Source of the DNA: an uncultured Flavobacteriales bacterium
Lineage (GTDB): Bacteria; Bacteroidota; Bacteroidia; Flavobacteriales_D; Sanyastnellaceae
Direction: 5' to 3'
Assembly (NCBI GenBank): GCA_913051865.1
Contig: CAJXHE010000013.1
Coordinates: forward strand, 1-34,632
DNA: 34,632 nt
The translations under genes and the position numbers were made by a program. The notes beneath the pieces are model-generated. The model saw nothing but the letters and a program-made list of their open reading frames with translations. It was not told the DNA's origin and did not search any database. Every line of letters starts with the position of its first letter. The stretch's first letter is position 1. Below are positions 12,789-21,863 of the stretch, piece after piece.

Positions 12789-15349
12789 TGATCTATTAAA
12801 TGCCTAACATGCGCTCTGTGTGCGCTTGTCAAAGCGTCGGGAGAATATGCATCTCGCTCAAATCGATCTATGCTTTTAAGCTCTGCGAGAATGACACTTC
12901 GGGCAATTCTGTCATATCTGGTCTTCGGCTCCAATGCTTTAATCAGTGATTCCGTGTATGAGATTTGAAGTTGTTGACGGAACGTGTTCACGGACTTTCT
13001 AAGGTCGCTTTTAAAAACAGCATCTGTCAAATCTCCCATGTATGTTGCGACGTCATAATCATTACCATACATGCCTGAATCCGTGAGGCGCTGCAGGACA
13101 TTGTAATGCAAGAGGTGAGACAAAGCTTCTTTTTGTGAGGCAAGGACACGTGCGTGAATGCGTGGTGCCTCACCAGAGCCAAAGAATCCAAAGCCACGGC
13201 GTTGTGCTTGAAGGTATGCGTATGAATCCTCAGCTGCATCGAAGGCGTTGGGCGCGAAAGCATACTTTGAAAGTGCTTCTACGGCCTTCTTTTGATCTTC
13301 TAAAGTAACAGGTGTATACGGTTTGTTGTCACCGATGTTCTGTGTGCCAGTTCTGTTGTAACGCACACCACCTATTTGACGGGTCATGACTCTTAATTGA
13401 ATGGCATACTCGCCTGTTAGCGTTAAGTAGGCGTCACGTACGTCGTGAAACGTCTTAGAAGAACTTGCGTATTTGTCGACGAAACCTTGTAGGAGTTCGT
13501 TGACGAGCTCACAACGTTCAGCAGCATAGGCTACAGGATCGCTAGACAAGTCGTAAATATTTACATCAGGGTTGATTCCCTTGCCGGCACTACGCATGTC
13601 ATCTGCATCATTGCCAAACTGAAGGAGTGGTGAAGTAGATTTTGATAAAATTGTTTCAAGTCGATTGTCTTCCTCGATTTCATCATCGACACCCACGCTG
13701 TAGCCGTACTCGATGACCCAGTAGTCGTATGGGCCAGGAGAATCGTCATAGAAGAGGGTTTGGTCTTCAGGGTTTAATGCAAAATTAATTGCAGGGTACT
13801 CCATCACACTGTTACACATTCCATTTACAGCAACGACGTCTGGATCTTTCAGTTCATCAGGAGTTAACATGGTGCTTGCGTGCATGTTGTGGCTTAATCC
13901 CAGTGTGTGGCCTACCTCGTGAAGGGCCAGACGATGAAGGGTTTGACGGGTGAATTCCTTATGCTCTTCATCGTCGAAAGAACGAACCTGCATGGCTGCA
14001 AGAGAAAAAAGCGTGTTCCCAACCATCGCATCTCCTGCATCGCATCGGTTCATCATCTCTGAAGTTTGCTGCCTGGACGAAAGGTTCATCCCCGCCGTTT
14101 CAAACACATCAGATTTCCAAAGTCGACGAGCCATGCCAGCATATTCAAGCATCACATCGGCGCCTAAAATTTCTCCTGTCCTGGGGTTTACAAAACTGGG
14201 CCCATAGCCGCTAAAAGGTGTTGAAGGAGAAGAAGTCCATCTGAGGACGTTGTATCGAATATCGCCAGCATCCCAATCGGCGTCATCAGGCTGGACTTTT
14301 ACAACAATCGCATTCTTAAACCCAATCTTTTCAAAGGCCAAATTCCATGCCTCTACGCCTGTCTTAATATAATCTCTAAATTCGTAGGGTGTCGTATTTT
14401 CAATCCACCATGTGATCGGCTTCACGGGTTCAGACAACTCAGCCTCGGGGTCCTTTTTTTCGAGCCTCCATCTGTGAATCATGTCATTCCAAGGGGTGCT
14501 TTCAGGACTAGTCATGTCATTGACTTGCGTCATGAAAAACCCGATTCGACCATCGTCTTTGCGTGGTGTGAAGCCACTTTCTTCCGGCATTTGTAGCAAG
14601 GCATGACGGTAACTCACCGAAATGTATCTGGCATCTGTAAGCGCACTGGCGTAGACAGAAGGACTGGCATTGTCATAAACGTAATCAACTTTGACTTCGA
14701 GATTTTCAGGGTAGTTGTTGACGTCAGTGATTTTTGTTTTGTTCGATGAAAGTTTTCCAAGGGCGCTTTTTCCACCGCTTCGACTTGGGGGCTTAATCAT
14801 AGATATTTTCTCACTTAGAAAAAGCGCATCACCAGAAATCAAGTATGTTGTCCCTGCGCTGTCTTCTCCTAAAATCTTCAGACTGGCAAGGATAGGGGAG
14901 TTTATGTTTGCATCTTTCGCTTTTGAAAGAGGGCTCTCAGGATTGAAATAATATCCAGTGTTTTCCTGATGTAATTCTATTCGGTCGTAATGTTTGTGGA
15001 AGGTAACAATTTTGTTGGATCTGTAGCTGCCTCGAAAATTGCCTGTCTGTAAAACACCGTCTTCAACTTGGGAAAAGTATATAAATTCTTTTTTAAGGAC
15101 CTCCTTTGGGATTGCCATCCAAGATTCACCAGTCACAGTATCCCTGTACATTGTGAAAAGACCTTCTAATTTTTCAGAGGATTTTGTGACATCATCAATT
15201 GACTTCACATCTGATTTCCCTGCCTTTTTATCACTTGGGAGTTCAGTTTTCTTTTTCTTCTTGAATAACTGAGCTTCTGCGTTTTGGGGTGCTAGTGTAG
15301 TTAATGCAATTACCAGGCTGGCAAGCATAAATGGAGTGCGAATTGTCAT
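12773..15349 (-). CDS. Secreted zinc-dependent metalloprotease (DUF5117/DUF5118 type)
   Basis: From ATG 15349 the protein has 858 residues. A signal peptide is obvious (about 1-27, ending PQNAEAQ), followed by a Lys-rich segment (KKKKK). The zinc-binding motif HEVGHTLGLSH is at 477-487, the extended metzincin-like HExxHxxGxxH, with Glu478 catalytic. The flanking regions match the large Bacteroidota family of DUF5117-containing metalloproteases with an N-terminal DUF5118-like part and a C-terminal helical part. It should be periplasmic or exported; substrates are unknown. GTG at 15373 would add eight residues ahead of the signal peptide and is less likely. The DnaJ-like gene lies 52 bp upstream on the same strand with a hairpin between, so cotranscription is uncertain. 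Confidence 0.9.
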   Translation of the reverse strand: MTIRTPFMLASLVIALTTLAPQNAEAQLFKKKKKTELPSDKKAGKSDVKSIDDVTKSSEKLEGLFTMYRDTVTGESWMAIPKEVLKKEFIYFSQVEDGVLQTGNFRGSYRSNKIVTFHKHYDRIELHQENTGYYFNPESPLSKAKDANINSPILASLKILGEDSAGTTYLISGDALFLSEKISMIKPPSRSGGKSALGKLSSNKTKITDVNNYPENLEVKVDYVYDNASPSVYASALTDARYISVSYRHALLQMPEESGFTPRKDDGRIGFFMTQVNDMTSPESTPWNDMIHRWRLEKKDPEAELSEPVKPITWWIENTTPYEFRDYIKTGVEAWNLAFEKIGFKNAIVVKVQPDDADWDAGDIRYNVLRWTSSPSTPFSGYGPSFVNPRTGEILGADVMLEYAGMARRLWKSDVFETAGMNLSSRQQTSEMMNRCDAGDAMVGNTLFSLAAMQVRSFDDEEHKEFTRQTLHRLALHEVGHTLGLSHNMHASTMLTPDELKDPDVVAVNGMCNSVMEYPAINFALNPEDQTLFYDDSPGPYDYWVIEYGYSVGVDDEIEEDNRLETILSKSTSPLLQFGNDADDMRSAGKGINPDVNIYDLSSDPVAYAAERCELVNELLQGFVDKYASSSKTFHDVRDAYLTLTGEYAIQLRVMTRQIGGVRYNRTGTQNIGDNKPYTPVTLEDQKKAVEALSKYAFAPNAFDAAEDSYAYLQAQRRGFGFFGSGEAPRIHARVLASQKEALSHLLHYNVLQRLTDSGMYGNDYDVATYMGDLTDAVFKSDLRKSVNTFRQQLQISYTESLIKALEPKTRYDRIARSVILAELKSIDRFERDAYSPDALTSAHRAHVRHLIDQAWKN

Positions 15350-15388
15350 TGTAGGTATCTTAAAATGGAACACGAATATATACCTACT

Positions 15389-15413
15389 GGGTTTAATATT
15401 CTTATTTAAACCC
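15389..15413. other. Hairpin overlapping the stop codon of the TerB-DnaJ gene
   Basis: GGGTTTAA (15389-15396) is complementary to TTAAACCC (15406-15413) with a 9-nt loop that contains the TAA stop of the upstream gene. No T-run follows on the minus strand, so it is not a classic terminator. It could attenuate or process the transcript leading into the metalloprotease gene. Confidence 0.45.
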
Positions 15414-16121
15414 CCGTGACTTCTTTATTTGTTCATAAGCACCCTGTACTTGTAAAAACCTTTCTTTTGCTAGTTTTCGTGGACCTTCTCCAAGATCACC
15501 AATTTTATCAGGGTGAAATTTGATGGCTAATTTTCGATATGCCTTTTTTACCTCAGCATCTGTGGCGGTCTCGGTAATCTCTAAGACTTTATATGGGTTT
15601 AGCGTTCCGGAATGGAAAGGCTCTTCAATACTAGCAACATCCTTGAGGCTGATCCCAAGGTGTCTTGCAATCAATCGGATTAATTCGAGCTCACGTTTGT
15701 CAACATGCCCATCTGCATTTGCGATTCCATAGAGATATTGAAGAAGTAGCATCCTTTTCGGATGGTCCATATTCATGCGGATCTGGTCAGCAACACCTCT
15801 TACATCTACTTTTTGCTTAAGTGCTTCTTTGAGGAGAAGAATGAGCTGGTCTGCGTGAACCTCACCGAAGTTCATTTTAAGAAATTTCTTAACGAAGTTG
15901 AGCTCAGATTTAAGAACCTTTCCGTCGGCGTTCATCACAGCTGCACTCAGGACAACAAGAGACATTGCAAAATCACCAGACCGTGTGCCTCCCTGGTTTC
16001 TTTCACCTATCTGAACGCCAGAACTGAAAAACTTTCCTACTTGATATCCTAAAATCCCACCGATAGGGCCACCAAGTGCCCAGCCTATTGCACCGCCTAC
16101 CCATTTTCCAAATCCTTCCAT
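15402..16121 (-). CDS. TerB-like plus DnaJ-domain protein (DjlA-like cochaperone)
   Basis: The protein has 239 residues. A glycine-rich hydrophobic N terminus (WVGGAIGWALGGPIGGILGY, 7-26) may insert in the membrane. A TerB-like helical domain covers about 50-165, with two acidic N/D-A-D-G loops (NADGK and NADGH). A C-terminal J domain covers about 174-239 with the HPD tripeptide at 203-205. This order matches DjlA-type membrane-anchored J proteins, which recruit and stimulate DnaK. The gene sits 71 bp after htpG on the same strand, so a chaperone and a cochaperone are encoded together. Unlike classic DjlA, the membrane segment is glycine-rich, so its topology is unsure. Confidence 0.88.
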   Translation of the reverse strand: MEGFGKWVGGAIGWALGGPIGGILGYQVGKFFSSGVQIGERNQGGTRSGDFAMSLVVLSAAVMNADGKVLKSELNFVKKFLKMNFGEVHADQLILLLKEALKQKVDVRGVADQIRMNMDHPKRMLLLQYLYGIANADGHVDKRELELIRLIARHLGISLKDVASIEEPFHSGTLNPYKVLEITETATDAEVKKAYRKLAIKFHPDKIGDLGEGPRKLAKERFLQVQGAYEQIKKSRGFK

Positions 16122-16192
16122 GATTTACTTTTTTCGTGTTATTTGAAAATCTGTTCCGGACTTTTCTATTTCAGCAACAGGACAAGAATGGA

Positions 16193-18136
16193 TTAACCTT
16201 GTAGGTTTTTAAATCCACGTTCTATAAATGCGGTGAGCTCTTCTCCTTCCAAGATTCCTTGAGACAGTCGTGCCAAATCAGCTGCATCTTTTAATGTAGC
16301 CGAACGTTTTGTTTCGTCTTTTTCATTCAAAAGCTGCATTGCGATTGGGTGATTTGAATTGACGGTGACATCATACTTTTCCGGCATTTCTCCAAACATT
16401 TGGAAACCACCACCACCTCCTGTGGCTTGTTGCTCTTTCATTCTACGCATCCACTCACTTCTTGTGATGACAAATGGAGATGAAGCAGGAGACATTGCGG
16501 CAAATTTTATATCGTATCCCTTTTCTGGAAATGCACTTTGAACAATAGGCTTAAGCGTTTCCTGTTGTTTCTCATCCAAAGCACTTGTTGTTTCTTCGTC
16601 TTTCTCAATGAGATTCTCGATGATGTCTGAATCGACTCTCTTGAATTGAATGTCTGTATGCGTTTGTTCTAACTTTCCAACAATGTGAGCTGCAAGTTGT
16701 CCCTCCATATTGAGAACCTTATATCCCCGTTCTGTTGCATCCTTCACAAATGAATGTTGTGCATTGACATCAGATGTGTATGGGAGGATGATTTTGCTGT
16801 TTTTATCCTTCTGTGTTTCTCCTACAGCCTCGATTAACTCCTCATGTGTTCTGCATATGCCTTCTGTGTCTTTGTATAGGTAGAATTTTTTAGAACGCTC
16901 TGCAAATTTCTCATCCGTCAGAATGCCATATTCTACAAAGATCCTTAAATCGTCCCACTGTGTTTCGAAAGCTTTACGGTCATTTTTGAACATCGAGGCG
17001 AGCTTGTCTGCCACCTTTTTTGAGATGTATCCTGAGATTTTCTTGACGTTGCCATCTTCCTGTAAGTATGAACGGCTGACGTTTAATGGAATGTCTGGAG
17101 AGTCAATGACGCCATGTAACATCGTAAGAAAGTCGGGAACGATGTTCTCAACATTGTCTGTAATGAATACTTGATTGGAGTAAAGGTGAATCTTGTTTTT
17201 CTGAAGATCGATTTGCTTCTTAAGCTGCGGGAAGTAAAGAATTCCAGTGAGATTAAATGGGAAATCTACATTTAGATGAATATTGAAGAGTGGATCTTCC
17301 ATATTCATAGGGTAAAGTTCTCTGTAAAAACTAGAGTATTCCTCATCGGTAATGTCTGCAGGCTTCTTCATCCAAGCCGGTGCAGTGTTATTGACAACGT
17401 TTGGAATCTCTACGCTGACCTTCTTAATGTTACCTTCTTCATCTTTTTCTCCCTTAGGATCATCCTCTTGAATAGATCGTGTCCCGAAGACAATGTCAAC
17501 GGGCATGAACTTGCAATACTTATTGAGGATGCTCATGAGACGCTCATCCTCTAGGAACTCCAAAGAGTCTTCAGCAATGTGAAGGACAACGTCAGTTCCA
17601 GCTTCCTTCTTTTTTGAAGGTGTAATTGTGTAGTCGGGAGAGCCATCACAGCTCCATGTGACTGCTTTAGATCCTTTCTTGGCACTCTTAGAAATGATCT
17701 CGACTCTCTCAGAAACCATGAAAGAGGAGTAGAAGCCCAATCCGAAGTGGCCTATGATTGCTTGCTTCGCATCATCTTCTTTGTATTTGTCCAGAAATTC
17801 AGTGGCGCCAGAAAAAGCGATTTGGTTGATGTACTTGTCGATTTCTTCAGCCGACATTCCAATCCCGTTGTCAGTAATTGTAACCGTCTTTGCGTCTTTG
17901 TCTAGTTTGACGAAAACCTGTGGTCGATCTCCCTTAAATGCAGTTACATCTCCAGATTTTGAAATCGTCTGTCGTTTCATCGTTGCATCAGCAGCGTTTG
18001 AAACGAGTTCTCTTAGGAAAATTTCGTGATCACTGTAGAGGAATTTTTTAATGATAGGAAAGATGTTTTCCGTTGTTACATTAATACTTCCTTTTTGAGA
18101 CTTTTCGCTCTTGGTTGATTTATCTGTAGTTGCCAT
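16193..18136 (-). CDS. htpG: Hsp90-family chaperone HtpG
   Basis: The protein has 647 residues, slightly longer than the E. coli protein of about 624. The GHKL ATP-binding domain has FLRELVSNAADA (catalytic Glu43 region), DNGIGM and a GHFGLGFYS lid motif. Middle and C-terminal dimerisation domains follow. A 15-residue Ser/Thr/Lys-rich N-terminal tail precedes the core. HtpG remodels client proteins with DnaK and ATP in the cytosol. It heads the group followed by the TerB-DnaJ protein. I could not see an exact TAnnTTTG box directly before the ATG. The 170-bp region upstream holds the terminator of the preceding operon, so the gene must have its own promoter, perhaps stress-responsive. Confidence 0.97.
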   Translation of the reverse strand: MATTDKSTKSEKSQKGSINVTTENIFPIIKKFLYSDHEIFLRELVSNAADATMKRQTISKSGDVTAFKGDRPQVFVKLDKDAKTVTITDNGIGMSAEEIDKYINQIAFSGATEFLDKYKEDDAKQAIIGHFGLGFYSSFMVSERVEIISKSAKKGSKAVTWSCDGSPDYTITPSKKKEAGTDVVLHIAEDSLEFLEDERLMSILNKYCKFMPVDIVFGTRSIQEDDPKGEKDEEGNIKKVSVEIPNVVNNTAPAWMKKPADITDEEYSSFYRELYPMNMEDPLFNIHLNVDFPFNLTGILYFPQLKKQIDLQKNKIHLYSNQVFITDNVENIVPDFLTMLHGVIDSPDIPLNVSRSYLQEDGNVKKISGYISKKVADKLASMFKNDRKAFETQWDDLRIFVEYGILTDEKFAERSKKFYLYKDTEGICRTHEELIEAVGETQKDKNSKIILPYTSDVNAQHSFVKDATERGYKVLNMEGQLAAHIVGKLEQTHTDIQFKRVDSDIIENLIEKDEETTSALDEKQQETLKPIVQSAFPEKGYDIKFAAMSPASSPFVITRSEWMRRMKEQQATGGGGGFQMFGEMPEKYDVTVNSNHPIAMQLLNEKDETKRSATLKDAADLARLSQGILEGEELTAFIERGFKNLQG

Positions 18137-18203
18137 TTGGACTTAATTTCATTGTTGTTCATCTTTCCTTACACAAGTCTTATGCCATCGCTTTATGCCA
18201 AAC

Positions 18204-18240
18204 AAAAACTGCCACCATGACACATCACAGGGCAGTTTTT
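18204..18240 (-). terminator. Strong hairpin terminator ending the nusB-LOG run
   Basis: AAAAACTGCC (18204-18213) and GGCAGTTTTT (18231-18240) form a perfect 10-bp stem with a 17-nt loop. On the minus strand the stem ends in T5-G-T3, giving a Rho-independent terminator 66 bp after the LOG stop. On the plus strand a T-rich tail also follows, so it could work both ways. It fills the 169-bp gap between the LOG stop and htpG together with the htpG promoter region. Confidence 0.82.
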
Positions 18241-18305
18241 GATTTTTTCAGTACGGTTTTACGTCAGGATGTCAGTTCATCATGATCAGATATTCATCAC
18301 CCAAT

Positions 18306-18995
18306 TTAAAAATTGGGTTTGAGCTTGGCTTTGGTGTGGTAGTCCGTGATCACTTTAACAGCTTCTTCTGGTGTGTCTACAATAAAGAGCAGGTCGGGGT
18401 CTTTTGAAGAAATGGTTTTAAATTCTTTCAGTAAAATCTCCCGGAACCATTCTATCAAGCCTCCCCAGAAATGTGATCCGTAGAGCACGATAGGTCTGTG
18501 ATTTAGTTTTCCAGTTTGGACTAAAGTGAGCGCTTCAAAGAGCTCATCTAACGTGCCAAAACCGCCAGGCATGACGACGAACGCTTGACTGTATTTCACA
18601 AACATCACCTTGCGAACGAAAAAGTAATCAAAATCGATACTCTTGTCCCTGTCGATATATGGATTGTCATGTTGCTCAAATGGGAGTTGGATGTTAAGAC
18701 CTACTGATGGCCCACCCACTTCATGTGCGCCTCTGTTTCCCGCTTCCATCACACCGGGACCTCCTCCAGTAATGACGCCATAGCCAGCCTTAGATAGGAG
18801 GGAGGCAATTTGTTGAGCGTCTTTGTAAACTTGGGTTTCCGGGCCTGTTCTAGCAGATCCATAGATAGAGACACAGGGTCCTATGCGTTGTAGAGATTCG
18901 AATCCTTCAACGAATTCACTCATGATTTTAAAAATGGACCAGCTGTCTTTCGACATGATTTCGGCCCAAGTACGGTGTTTTAAAGGTTTTGACAT
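18306..18995 (-). CDS. LOG-family protein (TIGR00730-type nucleotide 5'-monophosphate phosphoribohydrolase)
   Basis: The protein has 229 residues with a Rossmann-like fold. The LOG signatures are YGSART near 45-50, GGGPGVMEA (77-85) and PGGFGTLDE (143-151), all complete. LOG enzymes hydrolyse nucleoside 5'-monophosphates, including cytokinin riboside monophosphates, to base plus ribose 5-phosphate. In bacteria the natural substrate is often unclear; some act as pyrimidine/purine nucleosidases. The start lies 9 bp after the uvrA stop. A perfect TAAGTTTG box overlaps that stop and precedes the ATG by 4 nt, so it may be expressed both from the long operon and from its own promoter. A clear terminator follows at 18204-18240. 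Confidence 0.92.
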   Translation of the reverse strand: MSKPLKHRTWAEIMSKDSWSIFKIMSEFVEGFESLQRIGPCVSIYGSARTGPETQVYKDAQQIASLLSKAGYGVITGGGPGVMEAGNRGAHEVGGPSVGLNIQLPFEQHDNPYIDRDKSIDFDYFFVRKVMFVKYSQAFVVMPGGFGTLDELFEALTLVQTGKLNHRPIVLYGSHFWGGLIEWFREILLKEFKTISSKDPDLLFIVDTPEEAVKVITDYHTKAKLKPNF

Positions 18996-18999
18996 TTGC

Positions 19000-19007
19000 C
19001 AAACTTA
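19000..19007 (-). promoter_or_regulatory. Perfect -7 box overlapping the uvrA stop, before the LOG gene
   Basis: On the minus strand TAAGTTTG, GCAA, ATG. The TAA of the box is the uvrA stop codon itself. The 4-nt spacing equals that before the genes at 7972 and 25186. No TTG is seen at the expected -33 distance, so activity is uncertain. Confidence 0.45.
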
Positions 19008-21863
19008 ATGCAGAATCTGAGAGAGATAATTTCCTGTATGGCTTTCTTTTGCACAAGCAATTTGTTCAGGAGTACCTGAGGCGATGATGTTTCCACCACC
19101 ATTCCCTCCCTCAGGGCCGAGGTCGATCACATGATCTGCGACTTTAATGACGTCTAGATTGTGCTCAATGACAAGGACGGTGTTTCCTTGATTTACGAGT
19201 CTGTTCAGGACGTCGAGGAGCATTTGGACATCGGAGAAGTGTAGTCCAGTTGTGGGTTCGTCGAGGATGTATAGGGTGTTTCCAGTCCCCACACGCGCCA
19301 ATTCAGCAGCAAGCTTTACGCGTTGTGCTTCTCCACCTGATAATGTTGTGGACGGCTGGCCCAGAGAGATATATCCAAGTCCGACGTCTTTAAGCGTCGA
19401 TACGATGCGTTTGATTTTCGGATAGGCATCGAAAAATTCGGCTGCCTCGCCCACGGTCATGTCTAAAACGTCAGATATGCTTTTTCCTTTATAACGTACT
19501 TCAAGCGTTTCACGATTAAATCTTCGTCCTGCACACGTGTCACATGGTACATGGACATTGGGCAGGAAATTCATTTCAACGGTTCTGACGCCAGCACCCT
19601 TACAGTCTTCACATCTTCCCCCGATCACATTGAAGGAGAAGCGTCCAGGTTTATATCCCCGTATCCGAGATTCGGGCAACATGGTGAAAAGTTTGCGAAT
19701 GTGGTCCATGATGCCTGTGTAGGTCGCAGGATTTGAACGGGGGGTCCGTCCGATTGGTGTTTGGTCTATGGCGATGGATTTGTCCAAATGCTTTAACCCT
19801 TTGATCGTGTCATGTGGCAGGGGTGTGCGAATCGGTTCATGAAGATGATTGAGCAGCGCTGGATATAAAGTGTTGTTGATAATCGAACTCTTTCCGCTTC
19901 CCGAGACACCTGTGACGCAGACCAACGTTCCCAGCGGCACTGTTAATGTCACTCCCTTCAAGTTGTTCCCTGTCGCATTGTGGAGGATGAGTTTTTTATT
20001 TGATCCTTTACGCCTCTTTTTAGGAATGTCTATTTTTTTGTCGCCTCGTAAATAAGCCGCTGTAATTGAATCAGAACTCAAGTGTTCTGATGGAGGCCCT
20101 TGGGTCACAATTTTGCCACCATATTTCCCCGCTCCAGGTCCGATGTCCACAAGGTGGTCAGAGGCGAGCATCATTTCTTCATCGTGTTCAACGACTATCA
20201 CTGAGTTTCCAGCATCTCGTAATGCTTGTAATGAGTTAATCAGCTTTCTGTTGTCGCGTGAGTGAAGACCGATTGAGGGCTCATCAAGGATGTAAAGCAC
20301 TTCGGTGAGGCTTGACCCGATTTGGGTTGCAAGTCTGATTCGTTGACCTTCTCCTCCGGAAAGCGATCTTGCTGGACGGTCTAAGCTCAGATATCCAAGC
20401 CCAACGTTGAGCATGAATCCTATTCTTGAGCGTATTTCTTTAAGCGGTTCACGGGCGATCGTTTTCTGACGTTCATTCAATGCGTCTTCAATGTTTTCAA
20501 ACCATTTTTGAAGCGTCAAAAAGTCCATAGATCCCAGTTGTGAGATATTCTTATCACCGATTCTGAACTGCCTACTTATCGGTTTGAGACGTGTTCCTTC
20601 ACAACTAGGACATGGTATTTTATGCATAAACGACTGCGCCCATCTTCTCAGAGGGACAGATGTGGTTCTTCTGGCTGCTTTCTCAATAATTGCGATAACC
20701 CCGTCATACTTTTCACCTACGTTTTTTGGCCCAAACCGAGAAGGGACATTGATGAGCTCCTCTGTCCCGTAGAGTATTTTGCCGATGAGCTCTTCACTTA
20801 GCGCGCCGATTTTAGCGGTGGGTTTTTCCCCATGTGAGGCGATAAGCGCTTCAATAATGTGAGAGGTTTTGTTGCTCTTAAGTTCTCCCAAAGGTGCGAT
20901 ACCGCCTTTTCTAATGCTTTTTTCCATGTCCGGAAAGACCTGTTCGAGATCAACTTCGGCAACTTTGCCCAGTCCGTTACAGGTGGCGCATGCACCATAC
21001 GGAGAGTTGAAGGAGAAAAGATTTGGCTCAGGATCTGGGTACGCGAGTCCTGTGGTCGGGCACATTAAATTACGTGAGAAGTGAACAGGTCTGGGATTAA
21101 TAACGCCGTGTTCAAGTATCGACATTGACCCCTTCCCTAATTTAAGGGCTGTTCTTACCGATTTAAGCAGTCTGCTATCATCTCCTCCCACCACGAGTCG
21201 GTCAATCACAAGTTCGATGTCATGGACTTTATATCTGTCTACTTTAAATCCAGAATCCAGTTCGACGATTTCGCCATCTACTCTTGCCCTTACGTAGCCC
21301 TGTCGCCTGACTTGATCAAACAATTCTCGATAGTGACCTTTTCTACCTCGCACAAGCGGCGCCAAAAGTATCAGTCGGGTATTCCCAAATCGCGCTTCGA
21401 TGCTCTCTGTGATTTGTTCGTCAGTGTATCGCACCATCTGCTCACCTGTTTCTAGTGAGTACGCATCTGCTGCCCGCGCAAATAAAAGACGCAGAAAGTC
21501 ATGGACTTCTGTTACAGTTCCTACGGTCGATCTCGGATTTCGAGTCACGGTTTTTTGCTCAATAGAAATGACGGGGCTTAGTCCGGTAATGCCATCTACG
21601 TCAGGACGTTTCAGCCCACCTATAAACTGTCTTGCGTACGCTGAGAGCGTCTCCAGAAACCGACGCGATCCTTCAGCATATAATGTGTCAAAAGCAAGAC
21701 TTGACTTTCCAGAACCACTTACGCCAGTGAAGACGATAAGTTTATTTCTGGGAAGTACAAGATCAATGTTACATAGGTTATGCTCACGTGCGCCTCGAAC
21801 AACAATGTGCTCCTCAATAACATCCTCATTGACTGCTAAATTTTGTTTAGCCTTCGGTGTCAT
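19005..21863 (-). CDS. uvrA: Excinuclease ABC subunit A
   Basis: The protein has 952 residues (E. coli about 940). It is the damage-recognition ATPase of nucleotide excision repair, acting with UvrB and UvrC. Walker A motifs are GVSGSGKSS (47-55) and a second TGVSGSGKSS about two thirds along. The signatures are LSGGEGQRIRLA and LSGGEAQRVKLA. The C-terminal zinc module keeps all four Cys (CEDC and CDTC). The N-terminal zinc site reads CPTTG and then CATC, so one of the four cysteines seen in E. coli is replaced by Thr, as I recall from other Bacteroidota UvrA. The start overlaps the end of nhaC by 17 bp and the LOG gene follows after 9 bp, placing it inside a co-directional operon. Confidence 0.98.
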   Translation of the reverse strand: MTPKAKQNLAVNEDVIEEHIVVRGAREHNLCNIDLVLPRNKLIVFTGVSGSGKSSLAFDTLYAEGSRRFLETLSAYARQFIGGLKRPDVDGITGLSPVISIEQKTVTRNPRSTVGTVTEVHDFLRLLFARAADAYSLETGEQMVRYTDEQITESIEARFGNTRLILLAPLVRGRKGHYRELFDQVRRQGYVRARVDGEIVELDSGFKVDRYKVHDIELVIDRLVVGGDDSRLLKSVRTALKLGKGSMSILEHGVINPRPVHFSRNLMCPTTGLAYPDPEPNLFSFNSPYGACATCNGLGKVAEVDLEQVFPDMEKSIRKGGIAPLGELKSNKTSHIIEALIASHGEKPTAKIGALSEELIGKILYGTEELINVPSRFGPKNVGEKYDGVIAIIEKAARRTTSVPLRRWAQSFMHKIPCPSCEGTRLKPISRQFRIGDKNISQLGSMDFLTLQKWFENIEDALNERQKTIAREPLKEIRSRIGFMLNVGLGYLSLDRPARSLSGGEGQRIRLATQIGSSLTEVLYILDEPSIGLHSRDNRKLINSLQALRDAGNSVIVVEHDEEMMLASDHLVDIGPGAGKYGGKIVTQGPPSEHLSSDSITAAYLRGDKKIDIPKKRRKGSNKKLILHNATGNNLKGVTLTVPLGTLVCVTGVSGSGKSSIINNTLYPALLNHLHEPIRTPLPHDTIKGLKHLDKSIAIDQTPIGRTPRSNPATYTGIMDHIRKLFTMLPESRIRGYKPGRFSFNVIGGRCEDCKGAGVRTVEMNFLPNVHVPCDTCAGRRFNRETLEVRYKGKSISDVLDMTVGEAAEFFDAYPKIKRIVSTLKDVGLGYISLGQPSTTLSGGEAQRVKLAAELARVGTGNTLYILDEPTTGLHFSDVQMLLDVLNRLVNQGNTVLVIEHNLDVIKVADHVIDLGPEGGNGGGNIIASGTPEQIACAKESHTGNYLSQILH

